Origin: Cyclospora cayetanensis
Taxonomy: Eukaryota > Apicomplexa > Conoidasida > Eucoccidiorida > Eimeriidae
DNA: 64,000 bases
NCBI RefSeq assembly: GCF_002999335.1
Contig: NW_020312749.1
Coordinates: 62,001-126,000, forward strand
Direction: 5' to 3'
This document shows positions 34,709 through 45,547 of this stretch, one piece after another. The notes under the pieces are model-generated. The model was not told the DNA's origin. It saw only the letters and a list, made by a program, of their open reading frames with translations, and did not search any database. A program made the translations under genes and the position numbers. The first letter of the stretch is position 1; every line of letters begins with the position of its first letter.

Positions 34709-37700
34709 TTGCTGCTGCTGCTGTGTAGGCACAGCACTGAGGCCCTCTCCGGCCTCTCCCTGTTGCCGCTGCTGTGCATCCATCTGCAAAATCTGTTGCA
34801 GCAAGAGACCCGAAGTGTAATTCTTTTGGTGCTGCTTGAGCTGATTGTGTTGTTGCCACGCTGGTGCAGCTGTGGGCTGTTGCTGCTGGGGAGTCGCTGC
34901 CGCCGGATGCGCAGCAGAGGAGGCAGGCGCTTGTGTTACTGCTGCAGCGGCGAACTGCTGCTGCTGCATGGACTGCTGCTGCTGCATGGACTGCTGCTGC
35001 TGAACGGCAAAGATGCGTTGCAACTCTTGCTGCTGCAGGTGTTGCTGCAGCTGTCTCCGTAGCTTCTGCGCGTCTTGAGCCGGCAGCTGTCGCAAAGCAG
35101 TCGCTACGGAGCTTGCTGACACTGAAGGCGGTGGAGTTGTTGTCGCTTGCGTGGTGGATGTCTCTGCAGCCGTTGCAGTTTCGTCTGTCTCCAAAGGAGG
35201 TTTAGGGGCGGCCGTTGTTGGCTGCGTGGCTGTTGCAGCAGAAGGCGGAGCAACTGCTGCCCCCGGCAACGGAGAGGTGTGGGGAGTGGCTGCGGGGGTG
35301 TGCTGCGTGCCGCGGATGATTTGCTGCTGCAGACGCTTCTGTTGCTGCTGCTGCATTTGCTGCACGCGGTGTTGCTGCTGCTGCAGATGCAGCTGCTGCT
35401 GCAGCACCTCGTAGGAGGAGCCGCGCAAGGACGAAGCGATCTTCGCCAGAGCCTTGCGGTGTCTATGGCCTGCCCAGTCCCTCCAAAAGCCGCACTCGTC
35501 GCTGCTGTAGCCTGCTGGATCGGCGGCGGCTTCCTCAGCGGTGTACAGACACATGCTGCCGCCGCAGGCTCCGGGGGCGAGCACGCTGCAGCAGCCGTCG
35601 GCGGAAGCGCTGGCTTGCTGCGACTCCGAATCGACTCCGAAAGGCGCAGCGGCAGCGAAGTCGGTGGCTGTCAGAGACACCCTTTCAGAGGCTTCGCGCA
35701 GCTCCCGCAGCCGCTGCTTGTACGCGAGCCACAGCAGACGCGCAGGCGGCTTCCTGCAGCGGCTGAACCCGCGACTGCCGACGCCGCTGCAGGCTGCTGC
35801 AGCTTTGCCGCTGCTGCCACACCCTTGTGTGAACATATACACAAGGCTGTGATCTCGCGAAGCGCCTGGCCCCCCTGCAGGTGCTGCTACCCTCGAAACA
35901 CACGCCAAAGCCTCTCCCGCCCCCCCCCCCGGAGCGCCAGCGCCTCCTCCAGCCGCAGTCGTCAGCCTGCGCATCTGTCGAGTCAACATGTTGCGGCGTT
36001 TAACGGCGGAAGCGGCGTCTCGATGAGCTCCATACGCAGTCGCGTGCCGGAGCTGAAAAGGATCTCTGTTCGAGCAGCACCAGATCATCGCCTCGCCAGC
36101 GCCGCTTCCCCCCCCTGCACTCCCCCCGCCGAGCAGCACGTGCTGCTGCACGTGCTGCTGCTGCATGTGCTGCTGCTGCACGTGCTGCGGCTGCACGTGC
36201 TGCTGGCTGTCGTAGAGAGAGCCGCATCCCTCAACGGAGAACCCCGTGAGCGCTCTTGTCAAGGCACGCGTGTGGACGCCTCCCCGACGCCGACTGCCTT
36301 GCTTGCCCTCTGCATCGACGTCGCTGCTCCCTGCTGCTGTGGATGCCACTTGCGCCGTAGACGCCACTTGCGCTGCAGCCGCTTCCAAGCTCCCACTCTC
36401 CGCAAGAGGAAGCCCATGCTCTCCGCAGCACACCCCCAGAGGCTGCCGTCGCTCCACTCCGCTGTGCTGCTGCTGCTGCAGATCCTCTTCCTGCCCGGAA
36501 GAGGGCTGCTGTGGGAGGCGCTCGCCTTGCTGCGCAGCGGGGTGGCTCTCGGCAAGCACTTCGTGCAAGAGAAACTCCGCGTAGACGGTGTATACGTGGG
36601 GCAAAGCTCCCTCACTTTCCTCCTCACACGACATCTGCTGCTGCTGACTGCTGCCGCTGCCGCCCATGCCCTCAAGGTGCTGCTGCTGCAGAGATGTAGG
36701 TCTCTTCCATCCACCAGAAAGCGCTTGATGATGTTGCTGTTGCTGCTGCTGCTGCTGCTGCTGGCGTGAGGACAGTCGCACCCCGCGCAGCAGGCTTTGC
36801 TGTTGTCTTGCGTGCATGTGTTGCTGCCCACTCAACCGCTGTTGCAGTGCCAACTGGTGCTGCTGTTGCTGTTGATCGAGCAGTTGCTGCTGTTGTCGCT
36901 GCAGCTGCAAAGTCGTGGACAGATCGAGATCGCCAGGAAGAGACGGAAGGTGCAGCGAGGGTCTGTGAACGCCGCTGCTTCCCTTTATAACCTGCTGCGG
37001 CAGCAGTGTGCCTCCCACCACTAGCGCCGGAGCACTGCTGTTGCTGTTGTTGCTGCCGTCGCCTACAGCAGCAGCACCAGAGGAACAAGAAGAAGAAACT
37101 CGTTCGCCTGCGTGGCGCAAGGCAGTAGTCTCTCCCGCACCGTCTTGCAGATGCCGCTGCTGAGCCGCCGTTGCCAGCTGATGCTGCAGCTGTAATTCTG
37201 CCAGCAGGCTTTCTTCCGTTCGGGAACGCTTCGCGGGAGGAGGGTTGTCTTGCATGCCCTCTAGCGAGGCTGCAGCGCTGGCAGTGGTCTCTCCTGCTGC
37301 GTTTCTTTGGGAAATTCCATCCCCGCGCATCTCGGCGAGAACGCCTGCGTAAGCGGCACTGATGAGGCGTCCTGAAGCGCTTCCCCCCCTCACCCCTCCA
37401 GTCGAGGAGAGCTCCTGAGCAGCAGCGAAGAAGCTCTCAGAAGCGAGGGAAGGGGCAGCGCCGACAGCGGCGGGAGGCAGCGGCTGGAAGGCGACTGTCG
37501 CATGCGGAGAGCTGCCCTTCAGAAAGGAGGCAGAAGAAGAGGAGGCCCCTTTCGCATTGTTTGCCTGCGCCGCGAGAAACTCGAAGCGACTGCTAATGCT
37601 GCTGCTGCAACCTGTTGCACTCAAAATCCCCAGCTCGGGAGAGGCTTCCGAGAGCAGCGTCGTGTCTGCAGGTGAGGCACGTAGCTGCAAGTCTTTCTGC

Positions 37701-39448
37701 AGCGTGTGGTGGCGCTGCTGGGTGTGCAGACTCTGCCTCGCTGCTGCCGAGGCTGCAGCAGCAGCAGCGGCTGCCTCTTCAAGCCACGACGAGGGAGGGG
37801 TGCCAGCGGCGAGAGGGAGGCGTGCGCCGTCGCGGGAATGCTGCTGTTGCTGCTGCTCTGCTGCTGCTGCTGCTGCCGCTGCTGCAGCTCCATGCAGCAG
37901 CCCCCCGTAGGCTTCTTCGGAAGCGTCGTCGCCTGCGCCATCTGCGGCAGAGGATCGTCCCTCCAAGGCAGCTAAGGGCCTAAGCCTGCACGGCGTGCCA
38001 ATGGCAGATCCTGCAGGTGCGGCTCCCGCGGATGGAGGTATCCCTAGGAAGTGCCGATCTGTAGGGGGATCTATGCAATTGTTGCATCCCGGCACGTGTT
38101 CTTTGAGGCAGTGGGGATAGCAAGAAGCGCAACAGGGGGGTAGGGAAAGCGGGGGGTTCTTGATGTCTTCGGGGACGCAGCCAAAGTGATTTATGAAGCG
38201 AATGACTGCCCAGGCTTTCAGCTGAGCTGTGCTATCTCCGTATTTCTGCAGAAGACGCATATACGCGCAGAGAGAGAGAAAGAGACAGACATACATACGT
38301 ACATACATTCACACACAGACATACATACTACAGATACACACACAGACAGTAGGCCTTCCAGTGAAAAGTGCGGCCACCCTCGAGAACGGGAGGCAGCCGA
38401 ATAAGGCTCCGTGTCTTTCCAGCCCTATTGGCAAGCAGATTGGTGAGTGATTGTACACGGCAAGGCACTAGACGGACAGCGCGCGTGTCGAAACTTGGCA
38501 GCTGCATGGCAAGGGGGGCCCTCTCCCGCCACCTCCCCGCGGCTTGAAATCCTCAGCTCACCAAACTAGAGAAGGACACCTGCTTTCTGTTATTCTTGAC
38601 GCGCTCTTGTGGGTATATCCAATACACCACGCGCCACTCCTGCAGCCACAAAACAGCAATAAGGGGCCGGCGAGCAAAGGGTCAGACGGAAAGGGCTGAA
38701 AAAGGGCAGCAGCGTCTGGCGGTGCATCTGACGCAGGCGACCCCACGCACGGAGATGCGAACAAGCACAGCCTCAAGTAAAGTACATTGCTGGGAACAGA
38801 CAAGCGCAAAAGCGCGGCGGATATAGTTCCAGCGCATCAAGAGCAGCATGCCAGGGAAGCTGCCCTGCAGTGGTCTCCATGCAACAGACAGCCACAGTAC
38901 GCTCATGGGCAGTTAGATCGGCTCTGCATGATCCCTATTGAAGGGGGCAGAGATCTCCATTTAATTCGTGCACCAGAAATTGACACAACACCCCCATGGA
39001 GCGACCCCACGGCGGGCCCCTTGAGGCGAAGGGAAGAGTCCCTCGCGCTCCCTGTTGAGTCATTTCTGCACTTCAATGACACGAATAGAAGTAGAAAATG
39101 CATATGAAGCCGCCCGGAGAACCGAGTACGAGGAAATACAAAGCTTTGCAAGGGCAAGAGCAGTCCCGAGGGGCCGGCAGCTGGGCCGGGGGGTGCCGCT
39201 GGGGGGGCCCCCAGGGCCATTTCGAGGGCCTTTGGGGGCCCTAATGAGTCAACTAATGTGTAAAAAAGGATTAAAATAACGCGGAAGCATTTGTGCGGGC
39301 TCCTGCAGAGGAGGGAGCTGCTGCGGTGTAGAGGCACTGCGCTGTGTGAGTGCTGCAGCTCAGGTGCGAATGCAGTAAAAGAGAAGGGGGGTCCTTGCCT
39401 CACCTCTTTGGCGCCAGGCTTATAGACGCGTTCACTCTTAGCCCTCAT
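33596..39448 (-). CDS. Gln-rich large protein with probable AP2-type DNA-binding start
   Basis: Proposed exons complement(join(33596..38245, 38580..38639, 39404..39448)) are all phase 0 and give about 1,584 residues. The 20-residue middle exon (EWRVVYWIYPQERVKNNRKQ) joined to KYGDSTAQLKAWAVIRFINH resembles the strand-strand-helix of an apicomplexan AP2 domain, with its Trp and the K-YG-x3-A pattern. A Cys-rich patch follows (CCASCYPHC, then CNNC about ten residues on). The rest is disordered and dominated by Gln, Ala and Ser, with many CAG/CAA tracts. Conserved-looking islands remain, such as HVYTVYAEFLLHEVL, in the middle. By analogy it would be a nuclear transcription regulator. The long terminal exon is certain. 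The two small 5' exons are moderately supported, and a further exon may sit between them. AP2 assignment is an inference. Confidence 0.6.
34217..34336 (-). repeat. CTG/CAG tract coding poly-Gln
   Basis: Triplet run within the large terminal exon, read as Gln on the minus strand. Further tracts in the same exon lie near 34650-34730, 34960-35060, 35330-35410, 36740-36770 and 37850-37890. Confidence 0.85.
36125..36200 (-). repeat. Coding tandem repeat GCACGTGCTGCT
   Basis: About five imperfect 12-15 bp copies containing GCACGTGCTG, read on the minus strand as QQHVQPQHVQQQHM-like units. Each copy contains the palindrome CACGTG or a variant. All spacings keep the frame. Confidence 0.75.
39160..39240. 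repeat. G/C-rich palindromic runs in an intron
   Basis: GGGGGGCCCCC-type palindromes repeat several times within 80 bp (GGGGGGGCCCCCAGGGCC, then CTTTGGGGGCCC), inside the predicted first intron of the Gln-rich gene. Similar G-to-C runs occur at 2603-2616, 2649-2665 and 15346-15358. Confidence 0.7.
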
Positions 39449-40339
39449 TGCTCCAGATGATCGAAAAGGAACGTTGTTTGAGGCGCCTTCCAGCTATGGC
39501 ACTGCTTGCTGCGGGTGCTGCTGCTGCTGCTGCTACCGCTGCAGCAAGCGCCAAGCAGCCGGTCCTCTGCCTCACAGGCGAACGAATCCCACAAATCTAC
39601 ATTAAATACGCTATGACAACTCAAATGCTGCTCAAGACACAAATATCGAACCCCCAAACAGCCGCTTGCTGCTGCAATTGCTACGGCTGCAGCCGCAGCC
39701 GCAGCAACAGCGCAGTGACTGGCGCTGCCGCCTCAGCGGCAGCAGCGCAGCACAAGCAATATCGTGTTGTCTGAACTTCTCTCTCTCTCTCTCTATTCCC
39801 CAAAAAGTATAAGCGTGTACACGCACATTCCTGGAGTTTTGGCGGGAGCCGTTTGGGCCGTTCGAGTGTATTAGCCGTAGGCAGCTGGCTGCAGTGCTGT
39901 TGAGGGGCCCCCAGAGGCATGGTTACTGGCTACCTTTCTTAGAAAGTGCGCCACCTATAACGGCTCCTACCTGTTCAACGCACGCCGCTTTGTTGCTGCA
40001 AGACAAAGAGCTCTCTCTGGCTTCGGCAGGCACCGGAGCTGACGCCCAGAGGAGACCTTCCGACACTGCTGCCCCGCTAGGCCTCTGGCGCTCAAGCAGG
40101 GGGAGTCCAGAGGCGGCATAAGAATGTAAAACGCCACCCAACATTTTTAGTTTGGGGTTAACCACCACGCATGTAAAAGGTTTGCCACCAGAAATAGCCG
40201 CCTACACTGAGCGCCCTCAAAAAGGGAGCTGGCGGATGATACTCGCTGTATATAGGGGCGAAACTTCCAATTTAGCGCTTTCTACGACACTGGTAATAGT
40301 CAGCTAGGAAGTACTAAAGAATCAACATATTGGCGTGTG

Positions 40340-40490
40340 TGCTTTTAGTCCTTGTTTACTGCGAAGCATAGAGTCAGCTCAATTCAACAAGACGCTACGT
40401 AGTACGCCTATGCACTAGACGCTATGTGCAACTAGCTGTGAATGCTCGCACTGCCTACGTGAGCCTGGCTGTTCCTTCTCGCTCATGTCG
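40340..40490 (+). repeat. Dispersed short repeat, copy 3 (left arm of an inverted pair)
   Basis: Plus-strand copy with AGACGCTATGTGCAACTAGC, TGTGAATGCTCGCACTGC and GCCTGGCTGTTCCTTCTCGC in the same order as the 43.4 kb copy. It faces copy 4 at 40720-40865. Confidence 0.55.
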
Positions 40491-40495
40491 GAGTT

Positions 40496-40553
40496 GTTAG
40501 GGGTATGGGCACGGGAAGGAGGCTACTCTTTTCCTTGCCCATACCCCTTAACA
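40496..40553. repeat. GC-rich hairpin
   Basis: Arms GGGGTATGGGCA (40500-40511) and TGCCCATACCCC (40536-40547) are perfect complements. GTTA/TAAC extends the stem past a one-base bulge. The 24-base loop contains a further GGAAGG/TTCC match. It lies immediately inside the left arm of an inverted pair of dispersed repeats. Confidence 0.8.
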
Positions 40554-40719
40554 TTATACTCGGTTTGCATGAAGGTTGAAGCGGAGCTCCACTTAAGGGC
40601 AACTCCGCGGGGGAACCCGCAACTACACAATAAATATTGACATAATAAGAATGAAGTTTTGCCTTTTTCTGTTCTAGGCCCTCATAGTTCCTGGCAAGAG
40701 GAAAGAGGACCACCTAGGA

Positions 40720-40865
40720 TGCACGTTACTCCACCCTCTCAGCACTCCGGGCATTCACAGCTCGTTGACCCTTGCATCTGAGGCATACGCACACAAAATT
40801 ACCTCTTCTTATGTCGAGTTGAAGCATTCTGCGATGCATAAGCTTTACGAGCACACAAGCCAATT
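40720..40865 (-). repeat. Dispersed short repeat, copy 4 (right arm of an inverted pair)
   Basis: On the minus strand it reads AAGAAGAGGTAATTTTGTGT, then GCGTATGCCTCAGATGC, then CAACGAGCTGTGAATGCCCG, closely matching copy 1. Its orientation is opposite to copy 3. Confidence 0.55.
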
Positions 40866-41013
40866 AATTTCTGCCTTACTGATTTTAAGTGCAATGAAAC
40901 TGATGTAGCAAAATGCAACCAAGTGTGGCTAAGTCTAACACATCTTGAACCTACATTTCCTACCACATACACTCGTTTCATGCCTCTCCAACGAACAAAC
41001 TAAGTGCTTGACC

Positions 41014-41029
41014 GCGAAAGGGCTTTCGC
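41014..41029. repeat. Perfect 16-bp palindrome
   Basis: GCGAAAGGGCTTTCGC: seven-base arms around a GG centre. It could be a protein-binding palindrome or a small hairpin. No neighbouring gene suggests a role. Confidence 0.6.
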
Positions 41030-41976
41030 CCTATCGCCACTCCCCAAGCAGATGGAAATATTTAGAAAAAAGTGCAAACGAAGAAAACAAATGAGTGCAT
41101 CAACCGCAAAAGTAAATTAAATAAAAGAAAGGCACTCACATACACACTGGTCAGCAGCGAACAAGGGACCAAAGCAACGCAAACGGCGTGGCGTGACGCC
41201 TCGCTATCTCCACAGAGCTGAAATGTGTGCCTCTTGCTATGAGAAAACGCGTGAGTAGTAAAATGTGTTAAGGCAATCAAAGCACACACTATTTGAGCAG
41301 TGCATCCGCACCTCGCAGATCAATATCTGCATGCAAAATACAGATGACGCATGCAGAATGGTCGACTCCAGTACCCCAGAGGAGGCAGAAGAAAGAGTGT
41401 AAAACCAGCGTACCTGGGAGTGCCTGCACATAGTCTTTGAGTGTACAGAACACCCTACCAACAATAAATGGCAACGTTTCAAGCGATGTTCTCTGATGCA
41501 GAAAAAAATTTCAGGCAGAGCATTCGCTGGGGAGGAAAAAATTCAAGGAACGTGAGGAATCCCGTCCCAACTAGCGTTATTAATCAAATGGGTGCACAAT
41601 CTCCCAAGGGCAACGATGCCTGCAGCTGCTCTCTTGTCAGCCGCTAAGATTGGTGCTCCCTGTCGAATTTAACTAAGAACTATCATGTACTGTCCTCAGC
41701 GTTTGACAGTCGTTGATTCCATCACTTCAACGGCTTTCTGTAGGTTCTATGCCTCCTAACAGGTCGTTTGGGTGAGCGGCAAGTCCGCAAATAACTTATG
41801 GAACTTTTTAAAGAAGCCAATAATGAAAATTTGATTGCACCTCCAACTTTGGGAATTCGAAGCAGTCAAGTGCATGGATAAGTGAAGTAATGATAGATGG
41901 TCATAGCTATATGACCATAAACTTCATCTCATCAAGATCCTATGCGCCTCGTAGAGCCTACCAACTCGCCAAAAAC

Positions 41977-42189
41977 ATGTTTCAAAGAGTCCAAATACAC
42001 AGCCGATTGCTGTTTATCATAATAACGTGCTTACCTCTCTTGAGTTTCGTGCATGCATTCGAGTGCACTGACCAGCCATTCTCCAAATTACTCGTGTTTT
42101 GGGTGCTGACTCTGAATCACCAGCTCCAGGCTCGCATCGGAAACGAACTCCTCATTATAGACCAGAGGCGCGGAAGAGCCAAAAGTTGA
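41977..42189 (+). CDS. Possible small secreted protein, 70 residues
   Basis: A single-exon ATG frame. Residues 1-27 look like a strong signal peptide: a basic start (MFQRVQIHSR), a hydrophobic core (LLFIIITCLPLLSF) and a VHA cleavage site before FECTDQ. The remaining 43 residues have no motif. A second frame from about 42099 to 42362 (rich in Ser, Lys, Arg) could be joined by splicing instead. No other evidence supports either. Confidence 0.3.
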   Translation: MFQRVQIHSRLLFIIITCLPLLSFVHAFECTDQPFSKLLVFWVLTLNHQLQARIGNELLIIDQRRGRAKS

Positions 42190-43349
42190 CGAGCGTACAG
42201 TTGTATTCTAAATCCACTCAGCGAAAGGGGAAAAGCCAAGCCAAGCAAATAAGTTTTGGGGAGCTGAGCCGCATCTACTGCAGAAGATTGAGGGCGGTTC
42301 TCTCTGTCCAGCTGCCCAAGGAAGGATCACAGCGGTCACACTTTGGTCTGCTTGTAGGCTGACCCTAGAGGCACGCCAAGAGGCACTAACAAGCTTCAGA
42401 TCTCTATTAATAGTAATAGTCCTGAAAAATATGAGAAGCTTCCAAACATGAGTTATGAACAGATGAGCGACGAGCCGTGGCATGGCCAAAGCAAAGTATA
42501 AAACACGTCTTTTACTGTCCGTCGACAACAGAGTTGATGCTATCCTGATCCTTGGCCTTCGGGATCACAACAACACAATTCATGATCAGAGCAGTCTTAA
42601 TGCTTTCATGAACTCGAGGGCTTTGCAAGAGGCCGGGTTCAGGAGAAAATTGCGCGGCTTTAACTGCTGACAAGCTGGGCACGAAGGTTTAACCTCCTTT
42701 ACTTCTAGACGCAAACCACGGCACTAGAAGCGCTGTGAGAGCTTTCTTTCTGTAGATTTAAGGCCATTATGGCTCAAGAGAAGGTGAACATGCGCTTTGC
42801 AGATATCAACACTGTCGAACAAAGTCGAACGCCATACAAAAGGCAGCCACGCCACTTTGTTGTGAACGACAGGAAACCCTCCACAGCGTTCAAGTGCTTC
42901 ACCCCTTTGCAGTTCTAGAGGTTGTCAATAGTAGCGGATGCATGAGACTTAAAAGCATATGCCTTAAGCAATTTGGATTAAAATGGTGTATCATCGCAGA
43001 CTAGGCGGGTGAGCTGCAAATTAGTGAATTGCTGGAGCGTCACAAGATGCACACGCGTTGGCGATCATCTTGGTAATGGCCTTTATAGGCATCAGTAAAC
43101 AGTCGTACTGCAGGAGGCGCTGAAGCCAGCGAGCCACTCCATAGATATCAAAGTCCTGAAAGTCCTTCGAAAGGTAGTTCAAAAACTGACGGCCTGCTGG
43201 GCAGTAAATGACACTCATATAATAGTGTGGGCATTTTTGCATGCCACAACACACCACAAAAAGTTCATTATACTAAACTGTATCTCGTTGCCCAGTTCCT
43301 TAGTAGAGAACTGACAAGTCCGATAATATGTTCCTTAATTGTTTCTAGC

Positions 43350-43500
43350 AAAGCATTGTTAGCTTGAGACAAGAAGAGGTGACGTTATGCGCGTGCCCGC
43401 TAGAAGCCATATCTAGCTAGCTGTGGATGCTCCGAGTGCAAAGACGGTTCGTCAACGCACCCTAGCTGTTCCTCTCCCCTCACGTAGGGCACTGTACGAA
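43350..43500 (+). repeat. Dispersed short repeat, copy 5
   Basis: Plus-strand copy with AAGAAGAGGTGACGTTATGC, GCGTGCCCGCTAGAAGCC, AGCTAGCTGTGGATGCTCCG and AGCTGTTCCTCTCCCCTCAC, the same order as the others. Confidence 0.55.
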
Positions 43501-45440
43501 AAGAGCGTAGGTGGCGGGAATATATTTGAGGGACACACCATAACCTTCATTAGGTCTGTATTGAGCTTGAATTTGAGCGTTTCCCTACGGAGAGTGAGGG
43601 AACGCCACGGTAGTTCTTTTTGGAGAAAATATAATAACACCCAATTAAGTCTTGTATTGAATTTGGTGCTACAAGTGTTCCCCCATGGTGAGCCTAAATG
43701 AGGAAGCGTTTCACATGCGCATTTTGCGCTTTGCTTGAAAACTTCATACAGTGACACCCCCGTTCAAGCATTACAGGCATTTACAACTTGGGTCCTTGGC
43801 GAGGGCAAATAGCGGTCTGCTGCTGTTGCAATGTTTCCTTTCTGTGCCTTTTTAGTGTACCGCAGCGAGTGTGCCGCGTTGGAATGCCTTCGCTCGAGCG
43901 CAACAGCAGAAGATGCTTTATCGACTCCTCTGAAGCCGCTGCCAGGCCGCTTTAACAGAGGTACGCATACCCCATTATAACAGAAGTGCGGAAGGCTAGG
44001 GAGGTTCGCTGGGCCGGTACAATGCCCTGTATATAGGAGTCACTGTGACGTGTGCTGGTTCTCCTACAATCTAAGGCATAAAGGGCCGGCATGTTTTACT
44101 AGGAATATTCATGCTTCTCTGGCACGGTGAAGAATAGAGGCCGTGAAGCTCTGTGTGTATCATTTCACCGACCTCTTCGGCGATTTAAAGTTGCTTGGTG
44201 CCGATATTCGCTCTTCCCTGTGCTTCACGTTGCGCTGCAATACGTGCTTTCCAATTATCCTGAGACTGTAGGCGCTTTTGCCAAGTAAATGTTGGCAGCA
44301 CGGCAAATGAGGGGCAGGAGGAATCGACTGAGAAATAGGCAAAACGATGCATACAGAGCTTAACGGCCTTTGCTCCTCGCTGTGCCACAAAAATCATGAA
44401 TATCTCTAGTGGAACATGGCGGCCTTTATGCTTCCAATTGTTGAGGCACCAAAACTCAAGCTGTTTGTCTACCGTTAGTAGAAAGGATCCTCAGGGCCTT
44501 GAAGCTTTGCCAATGAAGGCACTCGAAGTGTGATGGAGTAGGCATGATGCAGACCATGCCTTCCTTTTGAGGGCTTGACTCTAAAGCCTACCTAAAACTA
44601 CAAGCCAACCGGTTCCAATGGCTCCTTTTGCACACCGATTTCACAGACCACCAAAGAATTCACAGCCTAGGAGTACGTCAGTGTGATACCCCTTGCTCTA
44701 AAGGAGGTAAAGATTGAAGGGCGGCATCAGAGGCACGAGTAACAACTGGGCAAAGCAACAGGTTCAAGAAACACATGAGGGTCTCCTCACACGAAGGTCG
44801 TTGACTATTGAGTTCCTCAAGTTCCGTTTAGTTCTGCTTTGTTCTGTGTGCCTCATTCACACAACAGGGGTGCCTCGACTCTTGAGGAATCAGATCCTAG
44901 GTTTTCTTGTTTTGCATTAAAAAAGCAACCGCAAGAGCGCCGCGTGACAAAGCAGTAAAGATGACAAATGCGAGTACTCATGACCAATGTTTCCACCGCA
45001 GTGGTCGAAGGACTGCGCTGCATATTGTTAACATCATGAATTTAGCCTAATGGTTGATGAGGCGGTCCGCTTTTCCAAACCACTACGATGACCAGTGGCG
45101 CTACTAGAAAGTAAGCTGAATTTCCATAACGAGAAAATGCCCTTTGCTAGCTTTTATCCGGCCCATAGACACGAAATGGCACGCAAAGTGCCCCTATACT
45201 TCGCTATGAACTTCACACCCTCGACTAAAAACGAAAAGCACTATTACGGCGGACGCCATCTCCCGCACTCTGCACGGCACAAGGCAAGGCCCCACAAAGC
45301 TCTCCAAAGTCTCGCTTTTCTGATGCACCCTCAGAGCGCTGTGCAATTACCTTTTGTTTCCCTATTTTGTGTTCAAAGGCGTTGCCTTAAGGAAAGTTAC
45401 TGCAACGCAAAGCCAACTAACAAAACGTGCCACGGTGTGC

Positions 45441-45512
45441 GGCTGTTTAGTCTAGGGGTATGATTCTCGCTTCGGGTGCGAGAGGTCCCGGGTTCGAATC
45501 CCGGAACAGCCC
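45441..45512 (+). tRNA. tRNA-Pro (anticodon CGG)
   Basis: A full 72-base cloverleaf without intron. Acceptor arms GGCTGTT and AACAGCC pair completely, with C as discriminator base. The anticodon stem CTCGC/GCGAG closes the loop TTCGGGT, giving anticodon CGG. The T arm is TCCCGGGTTCGAATCCCGGA. The sequence closely follows known eukaryotic tRNA-Pro genes, including the AGGGGTATGATTCTCGCTTCGGGTGCGAG-type middle (cited here only in part: TTCTCGCTTCGGGT). Internal Pol III boxes are present: box A at the D arm (about 45448-45460) and box B GGTTCGAATCC at 45491-45501. It stands alone in the gene-poor block. Confidence 0.97.
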
Positions 45513-45543
45513 TTTCTTAGTCGTGGCCTATGCGTTCACCTCC

Positions 45544-45547
45544 TTTT
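45544..45547 (+). terminator. Possible Pol III terminator of the tRNA gene
   Basis: The first run of four T on the coding strand after the tRNA, 32 bases past its 3' end. Closer T runs are only three long (TTTCTT at about 45514). Confidence 0.45.

Larger units (their letters stand above)
39449..45440. other. Gene-poor stretch of 6 kb with repeats
   Basis: Upstream of the Gln-rich gene. It holds three dispersed-repeat copies, a strong hairpin at 40496-40553, a 16-bp palindrome at 41014-41029 and one possible small secreted protein at 41977. All other frames are short and without motif support. Confidence 0.5.

Noticed and set aside
35147..36769. 540-residue plus-strand frame opposite the Gln-rich exon
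   Set aside because: It is the Leu/Cys/Ala shadow of CAG tracts coding Gln on the minus strand. It has no motif and no splice partner.
45095..45463. 122-residue plus-strand frame
   Set aside because: Its end runs into the tRNA-Pro gene, its start is not an ATG in good context, and it has no motif.
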